Positions 1 to 5,231 of a stretch of 17,626 nt of DNA are shown piece after piece. The notes under the pieces are model-generated. The model saw only the letters and a program-made list of their open reading frames with translations, made no database searches and had not been told where the DNA came from. This stretch comes from an uncultured Clostridia bacterium (GTDB taxonomy: Bacteria > Bacillota > Clostridia > Christensenellales > UBA1242). Where the stretch lies: positions 1 through 17,626 of the forward strand of contig CANQRC010000020.1 of the NCBI GenBank assembly GCA_947626155.1. The letters run 5' to 3'. The translations under genes and the position numbers were made by a program. Within the stretch, counting starts at the first letter, position 1, and each line of letters begins with the position of its first letter.

Positions 1-400
1 TCCAATTCAAATTTGTCCTTGGCCTTAAATATGCCTGCTCGCGCAGCACTTCCAAAGAGGTGCGCTTTTTTTGAATTGGATATGTCACGTCCGTTTGGCA
101 AAGAATTTCCACTTCGGTGGCGTCAAGCTCATAAGGTTGTTTCGCCTCGGGCGTAAGTTTCAAAACGCCGTGGCAAAGTACGCTGCTGCCTGTGTTCAGT
201 TTTGTGACATCCGCATAATTTTTCAAGGTGGTGGCGTTTAAAACAACTTGCAAGCCCTTGAAAGTTGTGCCGTCGTTGAGGTCAATAAATCCAAAGGTTT
301 TCATGTCTCTTACCGACCTAACCCATCCGCCAACAGTTATGTTTTTGCCGGCAAAACTTTTTGGGTCAGTCTTAATTTTCAACAAATCAACTTTTTTCAT
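1..400 (-). CDS. asnS: Asparaginyl-tRNA synthetase, N-terminal part (runs off the left edge)
   Basis: Charges tRNA(Asn) with asparagine in the cytoplasm. Only the first 133 codons are present. Read on the minus strand from the ATG at 400-398, the protein starts MKKVDLLKIKTDPKSF and shows the OB-fold anticodon-binding domain typical of bacterial AsnRS: a GWVRSVRDMK block, then FGFIDLNDGTTFKGLQVV, which I recognise as AsnRS rather than AspRS or LysRS. The open region near the left edge (RTSLEVLREQAYLRPRTN) fits the linker into the class II catalytic domain, which lies outside the window. A Shine-Dalgarno (AAAAGGAGA) overlaps the stop of the upstream synthetase, leaving 12 bp between the two genes, so this is the second gene of the T-box-controlled operon and is probably translationally linked to the first. 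No defect is visible in the part seen. Confidence 0.88.
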   Translation of the reverse strand, partial: MKKVDLLKIKTDPKSFAGKNITVGGWVRSVRDMKTFGFIDLNDGTTFKGLQVVLNATTLKNYADVTKLNTGSSVLCHGVLKLTPEAKQPYELDATEVEILCQTDVTYPIQKKRTSLEVLREQAYLRPRTNLNW

Positions 401-412
401 GTTTTTCTCCTT

Positions 413-1690
413 TTAAGGTGTCAGGCGGTCAGGCCCGCGGAACAGGAACTCGGCTTCTTTAACTGATGGCAAATTTAAAAGCAGCATTGTAAGCCTGTCA
501 ACCCCAATTGCAAATCCGCCGTGAGGTGGGATTCCAAATCTAAAAAATTCCAAATAATTTTTAACATCTTTTCCAAGGCCTTTCTCTTCGGCGTTCTTCT
601 TGATTTCTTCATAGCGGTGTTCTCTCTGCGCGCCAGAAGTGATTTCAATCCCTTTCCAAATTAGGTCATAGCCTTGCAAAACGCCATTTTTTCTCATGTG
701 ATAGAACGCTCTTTTTTGTGGAGGATAGTCGGTCACAAACAAAAACTCATGCCCAAACTTATCTTTTGCAAGCCTCTCGCAAAGCCTCTCGGCCTCGGTT
801 GTCAGGTCGGTTTTTTCCTCTTCGGGAACGGTGAAATTGTATCTTTTTTCAAGTTCTTCATAAACATCTTTAAGGCTCATTTGTGGGAATGGCAGCGTTG
901 GCACAACAATTTCCACGCCAAAAACTTCCTTCACCTTTTCGCCATATTTTTCTTTGGTCTTTTTAAGCCCATAGGCAAGCATTTCTGCCTCTAAATTCAT
1001 CACATCCTGAAAGGAATTTATATATGAAAACTCAACGTCAAAACTTGTAAACTCAGTTGCGTGCTTCTTTGTGTGAGATTTCTCAGCACGGAAGCATGGC
1101 GCAACCTCAAAAATTCTTTCAAAGCCGGCAGCCATTGCCATTTGCTTGTAAAACTGTGGGCTTTGAGCAAGATAAGCCTTGCGATCAAAATATTTCACCT
1201 CAAAAACTTCTGCGCCGCTTTCACTTGCCGTGTCAATGAACTTTGGCGTGTGAATTTCGGTGAAGTCTTTTTGCAGCAAATATTCCCTCATGGCGTTTAC
1301 AAGTTCGCTTTGAAAACGGAAGACAAGCTGATTTCTCTCTGTTCTAAGGTCAATCCAGCGATAGTCCAGCCTTTGGTCAATGGAGCTTTCTGGGCCAATA
1401 GGAAACGCCTCGGCGTGGCTTGTGATTTCCACGCTTTGAGGGACAATCTCAATTCCGCCAAGTTTAACATATTCGTTCAAAACGGCAGTTCCCTTAATTT
1501 TAACGGTGCTTTCAAGCGTTGCATGAGAAAAAATCTCGGCAATTTCTGGCTTTTCGTCCTTGACAACCGTCACTTGAATTTTGCCAGAAAGGTCTCGAAT
1601 GACCACAAACTGCATACTTTTTTTGTCGCGAAGGTTTTCAATCCAGCCTTGAAACTCCACTTCTCCTGGCTTTATTTCTTTAATATTCAT
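413..1690 (-). CDS. aspS: Archaeal/eukaryotic-type aspartyl-tRNA synthetase (AspS2-like)
   Basis: Class IIb synthetase that joins aspartate to tRNA, 425 residues. That is the length of the archaeal-type enzyme and far short of the roughly 590-residue bacterial AspRS, which has an inserted GAD domain; no such insert is present. Domains in order: OB-fold anticodon-binding domain (about 10-95, with GW at 15-16), motif 1 around EIHTPKF (145-151), motif 2 around FRAE (200-203) followed by the TEFTSFDVEF block, and motif 3 GGFAIGVDRL with Arg399. The C-terminus RLTP is the AspRS signature. The usual FPRD before it is altered to LFRG. The residue two after the conserved GW, which in archaeal enzymes helps separate tRNA(Asp)-only from tRNA(Asp/Asn) enzymes, is Glu18, so specificity cannot be read from it. 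In Clostridium such enzymes make Asp-tRNA(Asn). Here asnS lies 12 bp downstream. The ATG at 1690 has a strong Shine-Dalgarno (AAAGGAGAG). Confidence 0.88.
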   Translation of the reverse strand: MNIKEIKPGEVEFQGWIENLRDKKSMQFVVIRDLSGKIQVTVVKDEKPEIAEIFSHATLESTVKIKGTAVLNEYVKLGGIEIVPQSVEITSHAEAFPIGPESSIDQRLDYRWIDLRTERNQLVFRFQSELVNAMREYLLQKDFTEIHTPKFIDTASESGAEVFEVKYFDRKAYLAQSPQFYKQMAMAAGFERIFEVAPCFRAEKSHTKKHATEFTSFDVEFSYINSFQDVMNLEAEMLAYGLKKTKEKYGEKVKEVFGVEIVVPTLPFPQMSLKDVYEELEKRYNFTVPEEEKTDLTTEAERLCERLAKDKFGHEFLFVTDYPPQKRAFYHMRKNGVLQGYDLIWKGIEITSGAQREHRYEEIKKNAEEKGLGKDVKNYLEFFRFGIPPHGGFAIGVDRLTMLLLNLPSVKEAEFLFRGPDRLTP

Positions 1691-1718
1691 TTTTTACTCT
1701 CCTTTTTCGCATTAGAGA

Positions 1719-1752
1719 TAAAAAAGCCCTAATGCATTATTTACATTAGGAC
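1719..1752 (-). terminator. Intrinsic terminator of the T-box leader
   Basis: On the minus strand GTCCTAATG (1752-1744) pairs with CATTAGGGC (1734-1726), a 9-bp stem with one G-U pair and a 9-nt loop, followed by a run of six T (1725-1720). Part of its left arm (TCGTCCT) follows the T-box core, so pairing with the core would form the alternative antiterminator. The Shine-Dalgarno of aspS lies just beyond. Confidence 0.88.
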
Positions 1753-1914
1753 GAAAATTTTCCGCGGTGCCACCTAATTTGTCGCAAAGCGACCACTTTG
1801 ATATTCAGTTCAAACTCGGAAGTGTCTTTCATTTTGCATTTTTTAAGGCGCTCTCACCTTTTCGCCCCTCTCTGTGAAAAACTCTCAAAACTACTCTCTT
1901 CGTCAGCGTTTACG
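1719..1914 (-). promoter_or_regulatory. T-box riboswitch leader of the aspS-asnS operon
   Basis: This leader senses uncharged tRNA and switches between terminator and antiterminator. Read on the minus strand, it has the usual order. First is a GAAGAGAGTA segment with the AGTA of the specifier-loop E motif, then CAGAGAG and GGTGAGAG blocks of stem I. The 3' side of the specifier loop reads CCGAGTTTGAACTGAA. The conserved T-box core AGGTGGCACCGCGG lies at 1774-1762 and the intrinsic terminator follows. The most likely specifier is AAC (1810-1808, Asn), placed directly before TGAA. The overlapping GAA (1811-1809) is a Glu codon in a one-base-shifted register. The specifier choice is inference from the usual layout; I have not folded the RNA. 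Confidence 0.9.
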
Positions 1915-1919
1915 TATAT

Positions 1920-1948
1920 AGTATAAAAGACTTCAACCCTGTTGTCAA
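1920..1948 (-). promoter_or_regulatory. Sigma-A-type promoter of the T-box/aspS-asnS operon
   Basis: Perfect -35 TTGACA (1948-1943), 17-bp spacer, -10 TATACT (1925-1920). Transcription should start about 1914-1912, right at the 5' end of T-box stem I. Confidence 0.9.
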
Positions 1949-2027
1949 GCAAAAGAGCAAAAAATTCCCAAAAACAAGCCTTTTGGCATAGAATGAAAAT
2001 GGAAAAGCAACTTAAAAGAGGCATTTT

Positions 2028-2504
2028 ATGACAAATTGTTTTTTAAATAATCCAAGACCAATTTTCTGCCCTTTTGTAAACCTCAATTGCACGCAAAATC
2101 AGGTTGTGAACCCAACTTTGCCGGGCAACTTTGCATACCTTGTGCAAGTTCCGGGCGAGGTGGGCGCGGGCGAAAATTTTGACCTTGGCGTTCAAAGTTT
2201 TTCGGGCAACAACTTCATTCCAAACGGCATGGGCGGAATAACCCTTCAGGCGGGCAGTTATGAGGTGACCTATTCGGCTTCCGCCACAATTCCTGCCTCG
2301 GGCAGCGTTTCAATTGGCTTGACGCTTGACGGCGGCGTGGTGGCAGGCTCAACTGTCACTTCCACTCAAACGGCTGGCGACAACGTGAACTTAAACAGAA
2401 CGGTGGCGCTGACTGTTCCTCAGGCTGGCACGCTTTATTTTACAAACACTTCTGCCACTGCCGTCACGTTTGGCTTTGCAAGTTTGTTTATCAAGCCGCT
2501 TTAA
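2028..2504 (+). CDS. BclA C-terminal-like / TNF-like jelly-roll surface protein
   Basis: 158 residues with no signal peptide or membrane segment. After a short N-terminal stretch with three Cys (4, 14, 21), the protein is a run of beta-strand sequence rich in Gly, Ser, Thr and Val: LQAGSYEVTYSASA, VSIGLTLDGGVVAGSTV, VNLNRTVALTVPQAGTLYFT and a closing TFGFASLFIKPL. This pattern matches the C-terminal trimerising domain of BclA-type exosporium and spore-surface proteins, which has a C1q/TNF-like fold. Here it stands alone, without the collagen-like GXX repeats usually joined to it. Such domains assemble on spore or cell surfaces, so a coat or surface role is an inference. A Shine-Dalgarno (AAAAGAGG) precedes the ATG. 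Only a weak -10-like TAGAAT (1989-1994) is seen upstream. The gene is visibly richer in G and C than its neighbours, which may reflect Gly/Ala content or acquisition. Confidence 0.6.
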   Translation: MTNCFLNNPRPIFCPFVNLNCTQNQVVNPTLPGNFAYLVQVPGEVGAGENFDLGVQSFSGNNFIPNGMGGITLQAGSYEVTYSASATIPASGSVSIGLTLDGGVVAGSTVTSTQTAGDNVNLNRTVALTVPQAGTLYFTNTSATAVTFGFASLFIKPL

Positions 2505-2507
2505 AAT

Positions 2508-2531
2508 TTGTGCCAGAAATTTTTGGCACAA
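2508..2531. terminator. Hairpin after the jelly-roll gene, possible weak terminator
   Basis: Perfect 8-bp inverted repeat TTGTGCCA (2508-2515) and TGGCACAA (2524-2531), four bases after the stop codon. No clean T-run follows on either strand, so termination is plausible but unproven. Confidence 0.5.
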
Positions 2532-2554
2532 TACATAAAAAATTTGAAAAATGT

Positions 2555-2583
2555 TTGATTTTTTGTTTTTGTTGCTTTACAAT
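2555..2583 (+). promoter_or_regulatory. Promoter of the small-ORF/recO operon
   Basis: -35 TTGATT (2555-2560), 17-bp spacer, -10 TACAAT (2578-2583). The predicted start near 2590 leaves a leader of about 40 nt ending in a strong Shine-Dalgarno (AGGAGGTG). Confidence 0.75.
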
Positions 2584-2629
2584 AAGAATAGAAGAAGTCA
2601 AACGGCGCAAACTAAATCAGGAGGTGCAA

Positions 2630-2776
2630 ATGAACAGACAAGACCTTGAAGATGAATACATTTTTAATAGATATTTGTTTGAACTTTCTGACGGAAGTTT
2701 GGAATTTGCAGACAAATTTGTCAGGTCTGGGGAAGCGCTTAGACGGTTTGACAGAGAAAATTCTAGGGAAATGTAG
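2630..2776 (+). CDS. 48-residue protein upstream of recO, function unknown
   Basis: Starts at the ATG at 2630 because a consensus Shine-Dalgarno (CAGGAGGTG) lies just before it and the promoter is at 2555-2583; an upstream start near 2510 would lie before that promoter. The product begins MNRQDLEDEYIFNRYLFEL, is charged and predicted mostly helical, and has no Cys, membrane segment or known motif. Its TAG stop (2774-2776) abuts the GTG start of recO, so the two are very likely translationally coupled. Many Bacillota carry a short gene, yqzL, of about this size directly before recO. The position matches but I do not see clear sequence similarity, so I give no name. Confidence 0.7.
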   Translation: MNRQDLEDEYIFNRYLFELSDGSLEFADKFVRSGEALRRFDRENSREM

Positions 2777-3502
2777 GTGAAAAAGTTTAAGGCGATTGTT
2801 TTGAAGGCGAGAGACAAAAAAGAGAAGGATAAAGACATTCTTCTTTTTTCTATTGAAGAGGGCAAAGCTTGGGCAACGCTCAAAGGCGTCAAAAGCCCAA
2901 GTGCAAAGATGAAACAGGCGCAAATTCCGTTCACTTTTGGCGAATTTATCTTGGAAGAGGGCAAAGCGGGAAACATTGTCACAAGCTTTGAGGCAATAGA
3001 AAGTTTTCGCGAATTTTCTGAGGATGTTGACAAATATTTTGCCGGAATGGGCGTTTTGGAGGTGATAAACTGCCTCGAATTTTCCTCCGCGGCAGAGAGG
3101 GCAAAAATTTTTGTGCTAGTTTTAAGGGCGCTTAAAACAATTTGCTTCAAAAAAATAAATCCAATCTACGCGCTGGACAAGTTTTTGATAGAACTTTTTG
3201 CCGAAACGGGAACGGAGTTTTCAACGGAAAAATGCAGCGTTTGCGGCTCGAAATCTTTTGACAAACTCCACATAAATTACCTCACCGGCGAACTTGTGTG
3301 CGCCGGATGCAAGGATTTTAACTGCGAGGAACTTTCAAAAACCACTTTTATGGCGCTGAAAATTTTGAAAAACACCGATTTTGACAGGCTGGAAAGTTTA
3401 AAACTCTCTTCCGGCAGCGAAGTTGCTCTTTTGAGGATCCTTTCAAGAAATTTTGAGGCAAGGTTCGACACCAAGGCAAAATTTATAGGCATTTTGTCTT
3501 AA
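2777..3502 (+). CDS. recO: DNA repair protein RecO
   Basis: Recombination mediator of the RecFOR pathway: with RecR it helps load RecA onto SSB-coated single-stranded DNA and anneals strands. The 241 residues are a normal length. The N-terminal OB-fold (about 1-80) begins with the typical KKFKAIVLKARDKKEKDKD and contains a GVKSPSAKMKQAQIPF block. A helical middle follows, and a zinc-binding site in the C-terminal half has CSVC (153-156) and CAGC (175-178), with a further Cys183. All four zinc ligands are intact. The start is GTG at 2777, directly after the stop of the small upstream gene, with AGGGA as ribosome binding site inside that gene. The stop at 3500-3502 abuts the stop of the convergent minus-strand gene with no base between, so no terminator can sit between them. 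Confidence 0.93.
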   Translation: MKKFKAIVLKARDKKEKDKDILLFSIEEGKAWATLKGVKSPSAKMKQAQIPFTFGEFILEEGKAGNIVTSFEAIESFREFSEDVDKYFAGMGVLEVINCLEFSSAAERAKIFVLVLRALKTICFKKINPIYALDKFLIELFAETGTEFSTEKCSVCGSKSFDKLHINYLTGELVCAGCKDFNCEELSKTTFMALKILKNTDFDRLESLKLSSGSEVALLRILSRNFEARFDTKAKFIGILS

Positions 3503-4363
3503 TTAAAGCGCATCAATCAAAATATCTTCAATTTTGTCACTTTGAATTTCAAATTTGACAAAATTTTTTTGTTTGCCAGAGAGGGTGATAAATTCGGTTG
3601 TTGAGAGCGGCAAAAAGGTTGTCACACTGCCAAAAAATTCTTTTAGGCGCTCCTCGTCAATGCTCTTTTTCAGGTTCTCGCTCAAAAACGAGAGCGCGCA
3701 GTCAAAATCTTTTGCCCTCACGCTTTCAAGCATCTTGTAAGGCGCAAGTTCACGCTGATAAGCTTTGTTTTCTTTAAAGAAATTTGCCTCTTGCATAGAA
3801 ATCTCCTCCCCAAAATTATAAACCGCTTTTCTAACTCTTCCGTCACTGTCAAAAAAACTTCGCGTTACAGAAAGTTTGTCGTTGTCAAAAGAAAGGTTTT
3901 CGCCCTCAATGTGCGAAAGTTTGTTTCTTTTGCAGTTGAAAGCATAAAAATTTTTCTCAAACTGCACGCACGCATAGTCTTTCACCTTAAAAATTTTGTA
4001 GTTGGCTCCGTTGTGTGGGCAAAGATAGGTTATTTTCTTGTCGCCGTTCTCAAAAGTGAGGTGCTTGTCAGAAATTGTAATATTGCAATTCTTCCCCGCT
4101 ACCGACAAGGTCTCTTTTTCTTCAATTTCAACTTCGCTTGGCGGCTCTAAAAAAATTATCTTTTGCCCTGCGTTTGAAATCACTGAAAAAAACTGATTTT
4201 CAATTGGCGAGAGCAAGTTTATATAAAAAGGCATGGAAGATTGGGGATAAATGAGCAAAAAGTCCTCGTCCTCAATTTCAAGCATATCATTTTCCTCCAA
4301 CATCACGCTTTCGCTATCCGTTTTCACTAAGCAAGAATATGGGGTCTTCAAAAAATATTTCAT
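3503..4363 (-). CDS. Conserved-looking protein of unknown function, 286 residues
   Basis: I do not recognise this protein. It has no signal peptide or membrane segment and is probably cytoplasmic. The first 180 residues look almost entirely beta: short alternating hydrophobic strands such as DFLLIYP, QKIIFLEPP, KKITYLCP and ACVQFEKNFYAFNC, with scattered Cys (11, 93, 115, 132, 144) but no clear CxxC. A helical region follows (about 190-245, including YKMLESVRAKDFDCALSFL), then a strand-rich tail ending in DILIDAL. The layout suggests a beta-sandwich or repeat domain plus a small NTF2-like or helical domain, but this is a guess. The ATG at 4363 has no Shine-Dalgarno. A TATAAT ends 5 nt before it with an in-frame TAA inside, so the start cannot move upstream. 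The reading frame is long, intact and codon-like, so I regard it as a real gene. Confidence 0.8.
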   Translation of the reverse strand: MKYFLKTPYSCLVKTDSESVMLEENDMLEIEDEDFLLIYPQSSMPFYINLLSPIENQFFSVISNAGQKIIFLEPPSEVEIEEKETLSVAGKNCNITISDKHLTFENGDKKITYLCPHNGANYKIFKVKDYACVQFEKNFYAFNCKRNKLSHIEGENLSFDNDKLSVTRSFFDSDGRVRKAVYNFGEEISMQEANFFKENKAYQRELAPYKMLESVRAKDFDCALSFLSENLKKSIDEERLKEFFGSVTTFLPLSTTEFITLSGKQKNFVKFEIQSDKIEDILIDAL

Positions 4364-4368
4364 AGAGT

Positions 4369-4374
4369 ATTATA
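4369..4374 (-). promoter_or_regulatory. Perfect TATAAT directly before an SD-less start
   Basis: TATAAT (4374-4369) ends 5 nt before the ATG at 4363. There is no good -35 at 16-18 bp (TATAAA lies there) and no TGn extension, so this is weaker than the other promoters. A second -10-like TATAAA (4397-4392) is an alternative that would give a short leader. Confidence 0.4.
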
Positions 4375-4408
4375 TTGCATTTCAAAAGCGTTTTATACCC
4401 CAAAAATA

Positions 4409-4437
4409 CTGACAAAAATTGACACTATTCATATAAA
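4409..4437 (+). promoter_or_regulatory. Promoter of the Myb-like gene
   Basis: -35 CTGACA (4409-4414), 17-bp spacer, -10 TATAAA (4432-4437). The start would be near 4444, giving a leader of about 45 nt that ends in AGGAGGA. Confidence 0.65.
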
Positions 4438-4489
4438 AATTGTGTTTTGAAAACAAATTTTTGGCAAAAATTTCTTGCAGGAGGAAAGT

Positions 4490-5200
4490 ATGAAAATTTG
4501 GAGTGATGGCGAGGTTAAAGCGCTTTTTAAAGAGGTTGAAAGTGTGAAGGCGGACGGGCTTTCGCTTAAAGAGGCATTTCTCAGTCATGCGCAACGCTAT
4601 GGCAGAAAACAAAATAGCGTTAGAAACTATTATTATCACGAAGTTGACAATTTGCTGGGAGACGCCGGTCGCTGCAAGAGGCTTGGAATAGATATTTCCG
4701 TTCATGACAAAACCCATTTTGAAAGTTTTGACAAACTTGCCGAGGAAAATTTGTTTGAAGAGATTGAAAAATTGTTGTCGGAGGGGCTTTCTGTGCGTTC
4801 GGCGTGCCTAAAACTCAGCGGCGGCGACCTGACATTGATGACAAGATATCAAAACAAATATCAAAACATGAAAAAGAAACTTGGGGCGGAGAATGTCATT
4901 CCGTTCAGGCAAAAACTTTTGACCGAGAGCGACATCAACAGCCTTTTTCTTGGGCTTGTGAAACTTATAAAAAAGACGGCGCTTGAAGAGGAAAAAAGCA
5001 AGGACGGCGATCTCTTAAAAAAGGCTTTTGAAGAAATTGGAAGAAAAGACAGGCAACTTGAAGAGTTAAAAGCAAAATTTGAGAAGTTGAAAATTGAAAA
5101 CGAGGCGCTAAAACTCGACTTTGACAAGCGCGTGGCGTTAAAAATTCACCTTGACAAAAATAGATTAGATAAAAAAGAAGAGAACACAAAAAGGGTTTGA
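4490..5200 (+). CDS. Myb/SANT-like DNA-binding protein with C-terminal coiled coil (RsfA-like layout)
   Basis: 236 residues. I chose the ATG at 4490, spaced correctly from a consensus Shine-Dalgarno (GCAGGAGGA, 4477-4485), over an in-frame TTG at 4475. Residues 1-52 look like a Myb/SANT-type three-helix unit: W4, an acidic first helix, then GRKQNSVRNYYYHEV (38-52) as the recognition helix. Residues 85-128 form a second helical repeat (LFEEIEKLLSEGLSVRSACLKL, then GGDLTLMTRYQNKY) that resembles a second HTH. Residues 175-215 are a charged coiled coil (RQLEELKAKFEKLKIENEAL), followed by a basic tail. The layout of an N-terminal Myb-like domain plus coiled coil recalls RsfA, a prespore regulator of Bacillus, and I recall similar proteins in Clostridia, but no identity is claimed. 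It is probably a dimeric transcription regulator. The addB promoter overlaps its stop codon, so targets could include addBA; that is speculation. Confidence 0.75.
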   Translation: MKIWSDGEVKALFKEVESVKADGLSLKEAFLSHAQRYGRKQNSVRNYYYHEVDNLLGDAGRCKRLGIDISVHDKTHFESFDKLAEENLFEEIEKLLSEGLSVRSACLKLSGGDLTLMTRYQNKYQNMKKKLGAENVIPFRQKLLTESDINSLFLGLVKLIKKTALEEEKSKDGDLLKKAFEEIGRKDRQLEELKAKFEKLKIENEALKLDFDKRVALKIHLDKNRLDKKEENTKRV

Positions 5201-5225
5201 TTTCTTTGACAAAATGTGCTAAAAT
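5197..5225 (+). promoter_or_regulatory. Promoter of addBA, predicted to give a leaderless mRNA
   Basis: -35 TTGATT (5197-5202), 17-bp spacer, extended -10 TGTGCTAAAAT (-10 hexamer at 5220-5225). Only six bases separate the -10 from the addB ATG, so transcription should start at or within a base or two of the start codon. The -35 overlaps the stop of the upstream gene. Confidence 0.75.
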
Positions 5226-5231
5226 TATGAC

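Noticed and set aside
1061..1732. 223-codon plus-strand open frame
   Set aside because: It lies antisense inside aspS and crosses the T-box terminator; it has no ribosome binding site and a low-complexity, Phe/Lys/Asn-rich product.
4475..4489. TTG start five codons upstream for the Myb-like gene
   Set aside because: It would lie on the Shine-Dalgarno that is correctly spaced for the ATG at 4490.
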